This document shows, in pieces, positions 44,600-54,820 of a stretch of DNA of 64,000 nt (positions are counted from its first letter, which is position 1; the number at the start of each line of letters is the position of its first letter). A model generated the notes under the pieces. It made no database searches. It was not told the DNA's origin and saw only the letters and a program-made list of their open reading frames with translations. The DNA is taken from NCBI RefSeq assembly GCF_000013445.1, contig NC_007796.1, positions 2,454,936-2,518,935 on the forward strand. Direction: 5' to 3'. The DNA comes from Methanospirillum hungatei JF-1 (GTDB lineage: Archaea; Halobacteriota; Methanomicrobia; Methanomicrobiales; Methanospirillaceae). The translations under genes were made by a program, and so were the position numbers.

Positions 44600-45952
44600 A
44601 TGCATCCATCTCATTTTCTTAGACCTGATATAGAAACGATGAAGTATCCTGATTTAGAGGCACTCATCGACGAGCGGATACAGTATACGGTTCATTATGC
44701 TGCAGAACACTCCCCTTTTTATAAAAAATTCTTTCAGGAACACAATATCAGCCCTGATGACATCAAAAGTCATGAAGATCTCCTCGAACTCCCGGTTATA
44801 AGCGGACAGGTGATCCGGGAAAATCAGCCGCCGGTCACGAGCGATTTCATGTTTAAAAGCCTTGACTGGAAAGACATCTATACCATCCATGAAACGAGCG
44901 GAACAAGTGGCACTCCGAAGAGTTTCTTCCTCTCCTGGGATGACTGGAAACGGTATGCAGAAAAGTATGCCCGCATCTTTGTATCCCAGGGATTTACAGC
45001 AGAAGACCGGATGATCATCTGTGCAAGTTATGGGATGAATGTGGGAGCAAACACCATGACGCTTGCAGCCCGTGAAGTTGGTATGAGTATCATCCCCACC
45101 GGTAAGTGTACGTTCCCGATACGGCTCATCCAGTCCTATCAGCCGACAGGAATTGTAGGGAGCGTCTTTAAATTTTTACGACTGGCGCGACGGATGAAAG
45201 CGGAGGGAATGGATCCGGCAGATTCCAGTATCCGAAGGCTTGTCGTCGGCGGGGAGAGTTTTGCCGATGAATCCAGAAATTACGTCAAAGAACTCTATGA
45301 CTGTGAGGTCTATAACAGTTATGGGAGCACGGAAGGGACCATGTGCGGAGAGTGCCAGGCTGTTGCCGGTCTCCATGTTCCGGAGGATATTGTCCATCTG
45401 GATATCCATGATCCCAGGCACCAGCGTTTTCTCCCAGATGGTGAAGAGGGACATATTGTTCTAACGACGCTCCTAAAACCCGGAGAGCGATGCGGATCGC
45501 TTCTCATCAATTATGATACGGATGATACCACAAAAGTTATCAGCAGAAGCAGGTGCCCATGCGGACGAACTCATATGAGAATTCTGAATCCCTGGCGGGA
45601 AGCAGAGACCATCCAGATCTTTGAAGTTCCGATTAACCGGATAGACATCGAACGTGCTGTTTTCCAGCCTGAAAACCTGCCATCACTCACCGGAGAGTAC
45701 GAAGCATTTGTGTATGGCGAAGAAGAGAATGAGATAACGCTCCGGATATCGGTTGAAGCTGAAGACAAGGATGCATGTAGCATTCATGATATCACCGATG
45801 TGATCACCGGGACAATCCTGAAATACAAACCAGAACTTATCGGGAGTTATGATGACGGGATATTCCAGATACTCGTCCATATCACAGGCCCGGGAGGACT
45901 GGAGCTTCATCATATCAGAGGAAGACCAAAACGGCTTATTGACAGAAGATGA
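44600..45952 (+). CDS. Coenzyme F390 synthetase-like adenylate-forming enzyme (PaaK family)
   Basis: The 450-residue protein belongs to the phenylacetate-CoA ligase/F390 synthetase group. It has ETSGTSGTPKSFFLSW (adenylate-binding), NSYGSTEGTMCGECQ and YDTDDTTKV. In methanogens, F390 synthetases adenylate or guanylate oxidised coenzyme F420 under oxidative stress, possibly as a redox signal. A PaaK-type acyl-CoA ligase is the alternative. A Cys-rich stretch (SRCPCGRTH) may bind zinc. It is divergent from the kinase-like operon, starting 63 bases from it. Confidence 0.82.
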   Translation: MHPSHFLRPDIETMKYPDLEALIDERIQYTVHYAAEHSPFYKKFFQEHNISPDDIKSHEDLLELPVISGQVIRENQPPVTSDFMFKSLDWKDIYTIHETSGTSGTPKSFFLSWDDWKRYAEKYARIFVSQGFTAEDRMIICASYGMNVGANTMTLAAREVGMSIIPTGKCTFPIRLIQSYQPTGIVGSVFKFLRLARRMKAEGMDPADSSIRRLVVGGESFADESRNYVKELYDCEVYNSYGSTEGTMCGECQAVAGLHVPEDIVHLDIHDPRHQRFLPDGEEGHIVLTTLLKPGERCGSLLINYDTDDTTKVISRSRCPCGRTHMRILNPWREAETIQIFEVPINRIDIERAVFQPENLPSLTGEYEAFVYGEEENEITLRISVEAEDKDACSIHDITDVITGTILKYKPELIGSYDDGIFQILVHITGPGGLELHHIRGRPKRLIDRR

Positions 45953-45969
45953 AAAAGAAAAAAAGAACT

Positions 45970-46506
45970 TTATTCACTTTTTTGCAGAGTCTGAATCGCA
46001 GAAGAGACAATAATTGCCAGTTGTTCCACGGTCCACATTTCAGTATCCAGCACCAGATGGTAGGGACTGAGTGATCCGATATCAATATCATAATATTGCT
46101 GATACCGGAGGGCTTCACATGCCTCCCGCTCTTTTGTTGCCTGCATGGCTGCTGTGAGGTCAGAAAACTGATCCCGGTCAAATATTCGTCTGACCCTGCA
46201 CTCAAGCGAGGCTTTCAGCCAGATCTTCAGGTCTGCCTCCTGAATCATCCAGCCGGACAATCTTCCTTCTGCAATAATATGAGTATTTGAAAGGGCTATC
46301 TCCCGTTGACGCTCATCGATCAGTTTATCTACCGAGGGATCCTCCTCACAGAATGACCCAAACTCAGCCAAAGTCAGGCCCCGCTCCCGTGCCATCTGTC
46401 TGAAGACTTCTCCTGCAGAGATGACATCCAGCCGGTGCATCTCGGCAAGATGATACGTGAGTGAGGTCGTTCCGCTCCCAGGAAGACCACTGATCGTAAT
46501 GCGCAT
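45970..46506 (-). CDS. cmk: Cytidylate kinase
   Basis: The 178-residue enzyme phosphorylates CMP and dCMP. It starts with the P-loop ISGLPGSGTTSL and has ISAGEVFRQMARERG and EGRLSGWM. It is the last gene of the ribosomal superoperon, overlapping the DUF106 gene by 1 base (stop/start), which is the normal archaeal position. A minus-strand T-rich run of about 17 bases follows the stop (45951-45967), suited to an archaeal terminator. Confidence 0.94.
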   Translation of the reverse strand: MRITISGLPGSGTTSLTYHLAEMHRLDVISAGEVFRQMARERGLTLAEFGSFCEEDPSVDKLIDERQREIALSNTHIIAEGRLSGWMIQEADLKIWLKASLECRVRRIFDRDQFSDLTAAMQATKEREACEALRYQQYYDIDIGSLSPYHLVLDTEMWTVEQLAIIVSSAIQTLQKSE

Positions 46507-47111
46507 TACAAACCCCCAATATCAAGTGCCTTTCTGATAACCTGTGACAATGTGATCGAACAAAGCATGTACCATATGATCCATGCAGGGGCAGGACCAA
46601 GGATGAGATCGGTCAGATGAACAAGTCCAAAGAAGGGCATGTTTATCATGGCATCAAAATGATTGAGGCGGAATATGAGCCAGAAGAATATCGGAAGGGT
46701 GATAACCATGATATACCCCATAGGTTTGAACTGAGCCTGGCTCATCTCCATCTGTTCCTGCATCATCCTGGAGCGTTTGGCTTCGAGTTTTTTTATCTGC
46801 TTCTCATCTTTTGAGAGCATTGCTTCCCGGTATTCTTTTTGGAACTCTTTCATCCGGTTCTGCGTCTGTTTCATCTTTTTATAATCGATGGTATACTTCT
46901 GGATGATTGACGAGTAAAAACCGGTCATTGCGGAGAGAATGATGATCACAATGTAAAAAGGAATATGGAATGTGTCCACAAGCGGCCCGAGGACAACGTT
47001 GAGTGAGGTTCCAAGTCCATTACGGACGGCCTCAATGCTGGCAATAAATAAAAGCCCCATAGCCAGAATCAGGGGCATCATACTCATGGTTGCTGACTGC
47101 GATCCTGCCAT
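46506..47111 (-). CDS. DUF106/EMC3-family membrane protein (YidC-like)
   Basis: The 201-residue protein has three or four membrane helices and a cytoplasmic coiled coil (QKYTIDYKKMKQTQNRMKEF, AKRSRMMQEQMEMSQ). It belongs to the archaeal Oxa1/YidC/EMC3 superfamily (DUF106), proposed to insert small membrane proteins. Its location between secY/adk and cmk in the ribosomal superoperon is standard and fits a role near the translocon. It starts 6 bases after the adk stop. Confidence 0.92.
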   Translation of the reverse strand: MAGSQSATMSMMPLILAMGLLFIASIEAVRNGLGTSLNVVLGPLVDTFHIPFYIVIIILSAMTGFYSSIIQKYTIDYKKMKQTQNRMKEFQKEYREAMLSKDEKQIKKLEAKRSRMMQEQMEMSQAQFKPMGYIMVITLPIFFWLIFRLNHFDAMINMPFFGLVHLTDLILGPAPAWIIWYMLCSITLSQVIRKALDIGGL

Positions 47112-47116
47112 GACGT

Positions 47117-47689
47117 TTACCTGAGCACCTGAACCATCTCTTCTACTGCCTTTTCAAGCAGGAAGTCAGGGTTCTTAATATATCGAACGGTGCAGCCGGT
47201 CAGCATGGCATACGATGCTGCCACTGCACGGTTGAAATCCTGATGATCCTGAATATCCTGGTACCCTTCGATATCACGGATTCGGGAGGTATCAGATAAT
47301 CTGCGCTTTAAGATCTGATCAGAATCAGTCTCAACAAGGATTATTAAATCAGGTTTTAACTCTTTCAGAACCCATTCAGGAAGACCTGCAAGGAATCCTA
47401 CCGGAGTTTTTACTGAAGCATGAGTATCGATGATAATGTTACCATCGATCCGGGCGATCGCCTGTGAAGCAAGTTGCTGAAGCCGTTTCTGAGAATTTTT
47501 GTCTAGCTTCCGCATCTCATCACGGTCTTTGACAATATTCTCCTTTTGCGCAACTTCAAACATAAAAGTGCCAAAATTTATGCTCTGATATGGGACTCCT
47601 TCTTCTTCAAGCCGTCTGATTGACTCGGTAATGACCGAGGTCTTGCCGACCCCGGGCACTCCAGTAATGATGACTTTCTTCCCGGTCAT
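47117..47689 (-). CDS. adkA: Archaeal adenylate kinase
   Basis: The 190-residue enzyme converts AMP plus ATP to two ADP. It has the P-loop ITGVPGVGKTSV and is of the archaeal, trimeric AdkA type. ATG 47689 is the right start; the longer frame to 47827 overlaps secY and has no family similarity. Thirteen bases separate it from the SecY stop. Its place in the operon is the archaeal norm. Confidence 0.94.
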   Translation of the reverse strand: MTGKKVIITGVPGVGKTSVITESIRRLEEEGVPYQSINFGTFMFEVAQKENIVKDRDEMRKLDKNSQKRLQQLASQAIARIDGNIIIDTHASVKTPVGFLAGLPEWVLKELKPDLIILVETDSDQILKRRLSDTSRIRDIEGYQDIQDHQDFNRAVAASYAMLTGCTVRYIKNPDFLLEKAVEEMVQVLR

Positions 47690-47702
47690 ACTGGTTTCTC
47701 TT

Positions 47703-49142
47703 TTATTCCTTACCAAAGAATGTTCGCATAAACGGATACATCTCCATGATCTGTTCACTGGCGATCTGTTCGTAGAGCCGATAGGTAATTGAAACGGTAA
47801 GCAGCAGACCGGTACCGGAAACAGCACCTATCACACCAAAGAGGTTGGCTACTACCGACATTATTCCAATAAAAACCCCACCAATAACCGTTACACGGGG
47901 AATATACCGGTCAAGAACCTTCTCAAGAACAGCCGGGTTTCTCCGGTATCCGGGGATGGACATTCCGGAGAGCTGAATCTGACGGGCAACTGCCTTTGAG
48001 TCAAGACCTGCAGTCTTCACCCAGAACAGAGCGAAGATAGCTCCTCCGACGACCATAATGGTGGTATCAATACCAAGTCTTATCAGAACTTCCCATGGAG
48101 CATGCCCACCGACATAACTTGGCATCCACCACATCCAGTCAGACGGATGATTGATCGGGGCAAGATACCACATCAGGCCACCAGTCGGAGTCTGACCTTC
48201 AAAGGTTCCGAAGATAGTAATACCGATATTGTTCAGGAATAATCCAATCATCTGTACGTTGGCCTGCAGAACACGGACAAGAATCATCGGAAGCACACTG
48301 GCGTAGATGAGTTTGACCGGGAACCGGGCCCTGGCACCACGAACCTGGGTGTGTGCGAGAGGGATCTCAACCCTGGTGGATTCCACATACACAATCAGAA
48401 TGAAGATTGCAATGGTAGTGATGAATGCTATGAGATCGGTTCCGAAGTACTGGATGAAATTCGCCCCGTCAAGGACGACTGCAAACAGTCGGGGGAAAAA
48501 TCCGACCGGATACATATCATTCACAGGAGCCCAGTTTATGAACCCGTTAATGATTGCTTCAGAGATACCGGCTATGATGAACAGTCCGACACCAGAGCCG
48601 ATACCCCATTTGGTAACCACTTCATCCATCAGGAAGATGAGGACACCACCAATACATATCTGTATAAAGATGAGGATCGCTAAAACCCCGCTGTTCCCTC
48701 CGAATAATGCCGAAGCGATAGCCGGGTCAGGTTTTAAGAATCCTCCGACGATCATGGGCAGGGCTTCAACCACGATCATGATGAAAATCATGAGTTTCTG
48801 AAGACCCATGTACTGGATCTGGCCCCTGATTTCTGAAGTGTCAATGTGAATAAGGTCAGCACCTTTGAGGAGCTGAAGAACGATTGAAGCGGTAACAATA
48901 GGACCGATTCCTAAGTGGACAATCGAACCGCTTGAACCGGCAAGCAGAGCACGGAAGTACTGGAACATATCCTGTGATTCAGGAGAAAGCCCGAAAACAG
49001 GAATATTCGTGAGAGCAAAATATAAAATTAAAATTGCTGCTGTCCAGGCAAGTTTGTTCTTAAAATGAACATGGCCTTCTGGCGTTTTGACTGCCGGCAT
49101 TTTGGCCAGAATTGGCTCCATCCGGTCGAGTATCTCACCCAT
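47703..49142 (-). CDS. secY: Preprotein translocase subunit SecY
   Basis: SecY forms the protein-conducting channel of the cell membrane. The 479-residue protein has ten predicted helices, the plug region and archaeal loops such as GSIVHLGIGPIVTASIVLQLLKG and PIPGYRRNPAVLEKVLDRYIPR-like GMSIPGYRRNPAV. It follows rpl15 in the usual order and is 22 bases from it. SecE and SecG/Sec61beta are not in the window. Confidence 0.97.
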   Translation of the reverse strand: MGEILDRMEPILAKMPAVKTPEGHVHFKNKLAWTAAILILYFALTNIPVFGLSPESQDMFQYFRALLAGSSGSIVHLGIGPIVTASIVLQLLKGADLIHIDTSEIRGQIQYMGLQKLMIFIMIVVEALPMIVGGFLKPDPAIASALFGGNSGVLAILIFIQICIGGVLIFLMDEVVTKWGIGSGVGLFIIAGISEAIINGFINWAPVNDMYPVGFFPRLFAVVLDGANFIQYFGTDLIAFITTIAIFILIVYVESTRVEIPLAHTQVRGARARFPVKLIYASVLPMILVRVLQANVQMIGLFLNNIGITIFGTFEGQTPTGGLMWYLAPINHPSDWMWWMPSYVGGHAPWEVLIRLGIDTTIMVVGGAIFALFWVKTAGLDSKAVARQIQLSGMSIPGYRRNPAVLEKVLDRYIPRVTVIGGVFIGIMSVVANLFGVIGAVSGTGLLLTVSITYRLYEQIASEQIMEMYPFMRTFFGKE

Positions 49143-49164
49143 TCAGAACCTCCCTGGGATCAAA

Positions 49165-49596
49165 TCAGGAGAGCAGGGCGTGACCGCCCTTCGCCTCGAT
49201 CTTCTGGATCGCAGACTGGGAGAACGCCTCTGCAGTAATATTCATCTTGCTGGTGACCTGACCACCACCAAGAACCTTCTCAATTCCTATATCTGCTGCA
49301 TTGAGAACGATTGCATCGCCGTCCCGGGTTGCTGTCCCCTGCTCAAGAAGTGACGGGAGAATCTGATCAATCTGGCCGATATCCAGAACATTTCCGGTCA
49401 TGGATGTCCGGTGATGGTGCTTAAATCCACAGGTACCATAGGTCCAGTTTGCATGGACGACTCCACGGACAAACTTGTGATCTCTGCTTCCTCCTCTTCC
49501 ACGGCCACCACGGTTTCCTGCTCCACGGCGGTTTTTGTGGGTTCCACCACCACAGGTTCTGGAACCCCGGTACTTGGAACGCTTATTTACTGGCAT
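49165..49596 (-). CDS. rpl15: Ribosomal protein uL15
   Basis: The 143-residue large-subunit protein has the Gly/Arg-rich N-terminus (YRGSRTCGGGTHKNRRGAG) that lines rRNA, and a C-terminal TSKMNITAEAFSQSAIQKIE segment. It lies between L30 and SecY, as in other archaea, 5 bases from rpl30. Confidence 0.96.
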   Translation of the reverse strand: MPVNKRSKYRGSRTCGGGTHKNRRGAGNRGGRGRGGSRDHKFVRGVVHANWTYGTCGFKHHHRTSMTGNVLDIGQIDQILPSLLEQGTATRDGDAIVLNAADIGIEKVLGGGQVTSKMNITAEAFSQSAIQKIEAKGGHALLS

Positions 49597-49601
49597 TGCA
49601 A

Positions 49602-50066
49602 TTACCTCATTTTATAGAGGAGATCATTGATATTCTCCCCGTGATAGCCCAGCGAACCACCCTGCTGGACAGTCCTCTTCGTGGTCTTATACCCCTTCCG
49701 TGGCGGGTGAAGACGGAGTACCGGTTTGAGACCCGGAACATCGGTCAGTCGTGCCTGCCCACCGGCAAGTGCTGCTGCAAAGTCTGAAATTCCACTGTAC
49801 TGGGAATTTTCCTTGACATACTCATCGGTAAGACGAATATCTCCGACAAGACGTCCACGGTTTACAAGCAGCTCCTCAAGGGTTTTTGCATCCACTTCAC
49901 CATATGCAATGAAATCCTTGACTTTCCGGATCATACCAACGTATGCCGGGGTGTCAGGGATCAGAACACAATGGTTGATGTGATGCAGACGGAGCATCTT
50001 GAGCGTGTCTTTGATCTCACGACGGGTCTTGACCGTTCCGCGGACCTGTACAACCGCATACATCAC
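49602..50066 (-). CDS. rpl30: Ribosomal protein uL30
   Basis: The 154-residue archaeal form is longer than bacterial L30, with the same core ([34 protein letters not shown]) and a C-terminal extension ending [12 protein letters not shown]. It overlaps the rps5 stop by 4 bases. Confidence 0.96.
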   Translation of the reverse strand: MMYAVVQVRGTVKTRREIKDTLKMLRLHHINHCVLIPDTPAYVGMIRKVKDFIAYGEVDAKTLEELLVNRGRLVGDIRLTDEYVKENSQYSGISDFAAALAGGQARLTDVPGLKPVLRLHPPRKGYKTTKRTVQQGGSLGYHGENINDLLYKMR

Positions 50067-50680
50067 TCCATTCCCCCAAGACGAATCATATTCGTTGCTT
50101 TCAGTGCATTGAAGGTTGCCTTTGCATAATTGATGGTTGTCCGGGTCTGTCCCTGGGTCTGTGCCCAGACATCACGGATACCTGCAAGTTCAAGCACTTT
50201 CTTACCGATATCTCCGGTAACAAGGCCGATACCCTGTGGTGCCGGACGGAGTGTGACACGGACACTACCAGCATCGCCGGTGACCAGCATCGGAATTGAG
50301 TGCGGATTGCTGCATCCACATTCCCATGAACCACAGCCACGGCGGACTTTAACCAGGTTGATTTTGGCGCTTACGATGGCCTTCTTAATGGCATCACCGA
50401 CCTGAGCGTCTTTTCCCTGTCCGAATCCGATGTATCCGTCGCGGTTTCCGACAACCACAACTGCTCTGAATTTTACCCGGCGACCAGAGTCGGTCATCCG
50501 CTGTACCATATTGATGTCGAGCACCTCATCGACGAGGTCCGGGAGGAATGCATCAACGATCTCAGGTTCCTTGATGGGTTTCCCGCTGCTGAGTATCTCG
50601 TCAATACTCTTTATCTCCCCTGCCTGAACCATACGTCCAAGGCCGGTCAGGGGCACCCATTCTGACTTGTCAAATGCCAT
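50063..50680 (-). CDS. rps5: Ribosomal protein uS5
   Basis: The 205-residue small-subunit protein has the S5 double-stranded RNA fold ([33 protein letters not shown]) and the archaeal C-terminus. It contributes to decoding accuracy. It is 1 base from rpl18 and overlaps rpl30 by 4 bases. Confidence 0.97.
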   Translation of the reverse strand: MAFDKSEWVPLTGLGRMVQAGEIKSIDEILSSGKPIKEPEIVDAFLPDLVDEVLDINMVQRMTDSGRRVKFRAVVVVGNRDGYIGFGQGKDAQVGDAIKKAIVSAKINLVKVRRGCGSWECGCSNPHSIPMLVTGDAGSVRVTLRPAPQGIGLVTGDIGKKVLELAGIRDVWAQTQGQTRTTINYAKATFNALKATNMIRLGGME

Positions 50681-50681
50681 A

Positions 50682-51209
50682 TCAGTTCAGCTCCCCCATG
50701 ATAGCGTCAACCGTCGCTGCAACGTTTGCAGGAAGATTGCCTGCCCGGTCCGGAGCATATTCTGCAATGTGTTCTCCTTTGCATCGCTCATCTGCCGGAA
50801 GGATCTCCTCATTGTGAGGAATATCAAACCCGGCCTCCACTGCACCTTTCAGGGCTGCAAATACCCGGGCACCCGGGGTTGCACGGTGAAGACCAATGTC
50901 TAGAATGGCTCCTTCCTGACCTGCCTTTAATGCCCGGACTGCGAGAAGCATACCGGTAAGATAGGCTGCAGGGGTGTTGTTTAAGGATCCTTCATATCCG
51001 AACTTCCGAAGTTCTGAAGAGTTCGCTGCAACATGAGTCCTGTCTCCTTCCATGTGTGCAGTGATAATCTGACAAATGATGTGCCGGTTGGTCTTTCGAA
51101 CAACCATACGTGGCTTTGTTGCTACAACAAGCCTTGTCCGGGCATGATAATTGGTTCTTCCTTCACGCCGACGGCGGAATGCTACAAAGTAGCGTGGGCC
51201 TGTTGCCAT
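50682..51209 (-). CDS. rpl18: Ribosomal protein uL18
   Basis: The 175-residue 5S rRNA-binding protein has [27 protein letters not shown] and is of archaeal/eukaryotic length. Its start shares a base with the eL19 stop (position 51209), suggesting tight translational coupling. Confidence 0.97.
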   Translation of the reverse strand: MATGPRYFVAFRRRREGRTNYHARTRLVVATKPRMVVRKTNRHIICQIITAHMEGDRTHVAANSSELRKFGYEGSLNNTPAAYLTGMLLAVRALKAGQEGAILDIGLHRATPGARVFAALKGAVEAGFDIPHNEEILPADERCKGEHIAEYAPDRAGNLPANVAATVDAIMGELN

Positions 51210-51655
51210 TACTGTTCCCTCCAGATCTCAATCTGTGCTTTCATGTGGGAAACAGTTCTGAACTGTCCTCCGGCAGCACGGCGGTAAAACTTCCGGTAAA
51301 CTGACCGGTCAATATCTCCGGTCTCACGAAGTTCACGGAGTACACGACGCTGAGCACGAATACGCTGAATCCAGCGGTCTTTACTATTAGTACGTGATCC
51401 TGCGGCTCCTTTCCTGCGACCCGGCCCCTTACAATGACCATAACTGCGCTTGGCCATCTGTGCACGGGCTCTGCCACGGGAGTTTCCCCGCTTCTGATGG
51501 GCTGCAATAGCACCATCCTGGATCAGGTTTCTGATGTCTTCCCGTGAGATCGCCTGCTGAATTTCGGTGAGCTTTTCAGGGTTGAACCATACACGATTCA
51601 CACCACATCCAAGAACATCAGCAGCGAGGCGTCTCTGACCAGAAATCTGACTCAT
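51209..51655 (-). CDS. rpl19e: Ribosomal protein eL19
   Basis: The 148-residue archaeal/eukaryotic-specific large-subunit protein has [19 protein letters not shown] and a strongly basic middle ([19 protein letters not shown]). It begins right after rpl32e. Confidence 0.97.
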   Translation of the reverse strand: MSQISGQRRLAADVLGCGVNRVWFNPEKLTEIQQAISREDIRNLIQDGAIAAHQKRGNSRGRARAQMAKRSYGHCKGPGRRKGAAGSRTNSKDRWIQRIRAQRRVLRELRETGDIDRSVYRKFYRRAAGGQFRTVSHMKAQIEIWREQ

Positions 51656-52105
51656 TTACTCTTCCTCCTCGTTACGTTCCTCTTCAGGTGCAGCCTTCTC
51701 TGGAGATGCGTTCTTGTGTCCCGGATGACTTGCATCTTTCCAGTTCAGTATACGGATATTCAGTTCGGCTGCTTTGTTCTGCACCACTTCACGCTTCTTG
51801 CGGCCTACCGTTGCAGCAATCCGGATGGCATGGGTGATTGGATCTACTCCTTCCAAGTCATTCAGATTGAATACACGAACTTCCTTCAGACCACACGGGT
51901 GCATACCTCTGACAGCAAGCGGACTTCCATACCCGGGGGTTGGATGCGGACCTTTTGCCTTCCGCTGTTTGCGCTGTTTGCTGTGCAGACCACGGGGGCG
52001 TCGCCATGAATCGCTGATGGTCTTCTTCTTGTCTACACCTTCACGTTTGAAGCGTGCATCTTTTGATTTCCGGACCTTCAGAAGCCGGCGGATTTCATCT
52101 GCCAT
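51656..52105 (-). CDS. rpl32e: Ribosomal protein eL32
   Basis: The 149-residue archaeal/eukaryotic-specific protein has SWRRPRGLHSKQRKQRKAKG and PTPGYGSPLAVRGMHPCGL. The C-terminus is acidic (EKAAPEEERNEEEE), an extension common in this family. Its start touches the rpl6 stop. Confidence 0.97.
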   Translation of the reverse strand: MADEIRRLLKVRKSKDARFKREGVDKKKTISDSWRRPRGLHSKQRKQRKAKGPHPTPGYGSPLAVRGMHPCGLKEVRVFNLNDLEGVDPITHAIRIAATVGRKKREVVQNKAAELNIRILNWKDASHPGHKNASPEKAAPEEERNEEEE

Positions 52106-52635
52106 TACTGCTCACTCCGTGATACAATGTATATGCCATCCTGGAATACACGGGGATCCCGGTCCCGGATACGGGTTGCACGTTCGATGTTTGCTGCAGT
52201 CGAACCGACAACTTCCTTGTCAATACCGGTTACCGTGACCTCATCACTTCCGACTTTTACCGTAGTTCCCGGAAGAATTCGTGCAGAACGGGGATATTTT
52301 TCTCCAAGGAAATTTACTATCTCAAGGGTCTCTCCAACAACCTTGATCTGGATTGGAAAGTGACTGTACACAACTTTCATACTGTACAGATAACCCTTGG
52401 TTACTCCCGTGCACATGTTTGAGCAGTGACTTGCAAGTGTCCCTACCATTGAAGTGACTGCCTTCTTTTGTGATTCGGTGGTGAACCGGACATCTTCAGA
52501 GCCAATGGTGATCTCAATACCCGGATACCACATATCACGCTGAAGATTCCCTTTGGGTCCTTTCACATGAAGGACGGTCCCGTCCATCGTGACAGAAACC
52601 CCTGAGGGGATGGATACTACTCTCTCAACGGTCAT
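52105..52635 (-). CDS. rpl6: Ribosomal protein uL6
   Basis: The 176-residue protein has two L6 repeats, with VSVTMDGTVLHVKGPKGNLQRD and EKYPRSARILPGTTVKVG. It binds near the sarcin-ricin loop region of 23S rRNA. It is 8 bases downstream of rps8. Confidence 0.97.
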   Translation of the reverse strand: MTVERVVSIPSGVSVTMDGTVLHVKGPKGNLQRDMWYPGIEITIGSEDVRFTTESQKKAVTSMVGTLASHCSNMCTGVTKGYLYSMKVVYSHFPIQIKVVGETLEIVNFLGEKYPRSARILPGTTVKVGSDEVTVTGIDKEVVGSTAANIERATRIRDRDPRVFQDGIYIVSRSEQ

Positions 52636-52643
52636 TCTTTCCC

Positions 52644-53036
52644 TCAGTATACATATCCGAGCAGTTCACCGCCGACTCCATTCCGACGGGCATCATGATG
52701 TCCCATGACTCCTTTTGATGTGGAGATCATGAGCATGCCGATATTCTTGGACGGGAGGTACAGCTGTTCCCAGTATTCCATCTCATCAAGGGAGACAGAG
52801 TAACGGGGAGAGATACAACCGCACTTATTGATCAATCCTGACATGACCACTTTGAACTGGCCACCACGTCCATCTTCTATCCGGGTATATTCCTTGATAT
52901 ATCCGGCTTCCTTCATAATGCGGAGGAGCTCACCAATCAGCCTGCCTGCTGGCTGGACAATACATTCTGCCCGGCCGGTGTCAGAGGCATTCTTCAGCGT
53001 GCTCATAGCATCCGCCACTGTATTCAGTCTTGCCAT
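52644..53036 (-). CDS. rps8: Ribosomal protein uS8
   Basis: The 130-residue protein has [20 protein letters not shown] and the C-terminal [24 protein letters not shown] typical of archaeal S8, which binds helix 21 of 16S rRNA. It follows rps14 by 10 bases. Confidence 0.97.
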
Positions 53037-53046
53037 GAAACTCCCC

Positions 53047-53217
53047 TCAGTTCAGTTTTTTAAAGCCCATTTTCGGTGCCCATTCGCGGAAACACTGTCT
53101 GCAGAAGAAGATATTGTATCTGCGGACAAGTCCCTGTTTCCGGCCGCAAAGCAGACATTCGTGGGAACCACGACCAAAAATCTTGGTCCGTTCTTTCCCA
53201 GCCTTAATATTGGCCAT
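53047..53217 (-). CDS. rps14: Ribosomal protein uS14, zinc-binding form
   Basis: This 56-residue protein has two CxxC knuckles, [14 protein letters not shown] and [14 protein letters not shown], forming a zinc site, and the C-terminal GFKKLN. Its start and the rpl5 stop overlap as TAATG. It lies at its standard position between rpl5 and rps8. Its length matches archaeal S14. Confidence 0.97.
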
Positions 53218-53723
53218 TACTGTACCTCCACATTATAGCGATCCTTGAGGAAGAGCTTCGCATCTTCAACAGTGACCAGCTGCTTGAGGGGCAGCTTCTT
53301 CTGCTGGATGTGTCGTCTTGCAATCCGGACACCATTTCTTTTAAGAACAACGGTAACATCAAGGCCAAAGATACCGACTTTTGGATCATAACTCTGACCA
53401 GGATAATCTGTGTGTTCTTCAATACCAAAGGAAAAGTTACCCTGTTTGTCAAAGGCGCGGGAATTTATTTTATTCTCAACGATCTTAATCGAAGTTTCAA
53501 GGAACTTTTCTGCAGCCTCTCCCCTGAGAGTAACCCGGCAGCTTATGGGTGCACCCTTCCGGATACCAAATGCCGGAAGAGTCTGCTTTGCAACACTCCG
53601 GACCGGAGTATTTCCGGTGATCTCGGAGATGATACGCTCGGCATTGACCAGTTTGTCACCAGCTTCACCAACACCCATGTGAACAACAACCTTGTCTACA
53701 GCTACTGAACGATTTGGGTTCAT
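53217..53723 (-). CDS. rpl5: Ribosomal protein uL5
   Basis: The 168-residue 5S rRNA-binding protein has [25 protein letters not shown] and [26 protein letters not shown]. It overlaps rps4e by 4 bases. Confidence 0.97.
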   Translation of the reverse strand: MNPNRSVAVDKVVVHMGVGEAGDKLVNAERIISEITGNTPVRSVAKQTLPAFGIRKGAPISCRVTLRGEAAEKFLETSIKIVENKINSRAFDKQGNFSFGIEEHTDYPGQSYDPKVGIFGLDVTVVLKRNGVRIARRHIQQKKLPLKQLVTVEDAKLFLKDRYNVEVQ

Positions 53724-54445
53724 TCCTCAATCCCCCAGCGATCAATTGCGGGTGACTCCCGGCCGACCATGACGACATACTCGTCAATGGTTTCAAAGGA
53801 CTCACCAGAACTTTCATCCTTCAGGATGACACGGTTTGGAAGGCTGCCCGGAACCGGGATATGCTCAATAATTCTGCCGACAACACCGGAGTGTTTTCCA
53901 CCGATGATCATTGCCATATTACCGGGCTGGAATGGGAAGTGATCGATGATCTCGTTCTTCTGCCCTTCCTTCAGGGAGAGAACAATTGAATCACCTGATT
54001 TGTACTGCTTGTCTGTCAGAACATTTGATCCGTCTCGAAGATTCAGCTGAATTCTGCCACCTTTTACGATGGTCTTGTTGGTGATCTTCACAAGGCGTGA
54101 GGATGCTGCATCTTCATCGATCGGGATGGTTACATGACGTCCCTTCTTGTCACGAAGGATGCGGTAGTGTTTCCCGCTCTTCGGTATGGAAACGATGTCA
54201 AAGATGCCGATTCCCATATCCGGGTGCCGTACCGGTCTGCCATTTACGATAATCTCACGCTCACGAAGAACGTGTTTTGCTTCCTTCATGTTCCGGACGA
54301 TGCCCATCTGGTCACGTGCCCAGACAACAATCGGAAGTGCATTTTTGTTATGCGGGCCCGGGGAGGTCTTTGTGACAAACTTATCAGTCTTTCGTGGAAT
54401 TCCCCATGACTTTGGTGATACAACCCGCTTGAGGTGATGTCCCAT
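53720..54445 (-). CDS. rps4e: Ribosomal protein eS4
   Basis: The 241-residue protein has an N-terminal S4-like RNA-binding region (REREIIVNGRPVRHPDMGIGIFDIV), a KOW-like domain (MAMIIGGKHSGVVGRIIEH) and the family C-terminus. It is specific to archaea and eukaryotes. It follows rpl24 by 2 bases. Confidence 0.97.
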   Translation of the reverse strand: MGHHLKRVVSPKSWGIPRKTDKFVTKTSPGPHNKNALPIVVWARDQMGIVRNMKEAKHVLREREIIVNGRPVRHPDMGIGIFDIVSIPKSGKHYRILRDKKGRHVTIPIDEDAASSRLVKITNKTIVKGGRIQLNLRDGSNVLTDKQYKSGDSIVLSLKEGQKNEIIDHFPFQPGNMAMIIGGKHSGVVGRIIEHIPVPGSLPNRVILKDESSGESFETIDEYVVMVGRESPAIDRWGIEE

Positions 54446-54447
54446 AT

Positions 54448-54810
54448 TTACTCACCACTCAGTTTCTGTTCACGTCGCTTGTCCTCAAGATTCAGATCGG
54501 TTATCATCACATTCGATGGATCAACCGGACGGGGAACTTCTGTACCGTCTGCCTTCTTGACTGATACTCCATCAACCACAATGCGTGCATCTCTGGTGAT
54601 GACATAGTCAACCAGTCCTTCAGTTCCGGCATGATCCCCACGAAGAACCTTTACTGTGTCGCCTTTGATAACGCGGATGCTCCGGCGCTTGTACTTCCCC
54701 TGCAGTTCCTTGGAAAGGGCTGCATGCAGGAGTGAGCCACGCATATGATGCGGAGCATTGTACCGGGCTTTTCTCTGTTTTCTGGGTTGACTGCTAATTA
54801 CTCGTACCAT
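54448..54810 (-). CDS. rpl24: Ribosomal protein uL24
   Basis: The 120-residue protein has [20 protein letters not shown] and a KOW motif ([21 protein letters not shown]). I start at ATG 54810 because the frame upstream to 54876 overlaps rpl14 and carries no L24 residues. The stop lies 2 bases from rps4e. Confidence 0.96.
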   Translation of the reverse strand: MVRVISSQPRKQRKARYNAPHHMRGSLLHAALSKELQGKYKRRSIRVIKGDTVKVLRGDHAGTEGLVDYVITRDARIVVDGVSVKKADGTEVPRPVDPSNVMITDLNLEDKRREQKLSGE

Positions 54811-54820
54811 GCACCTGTCC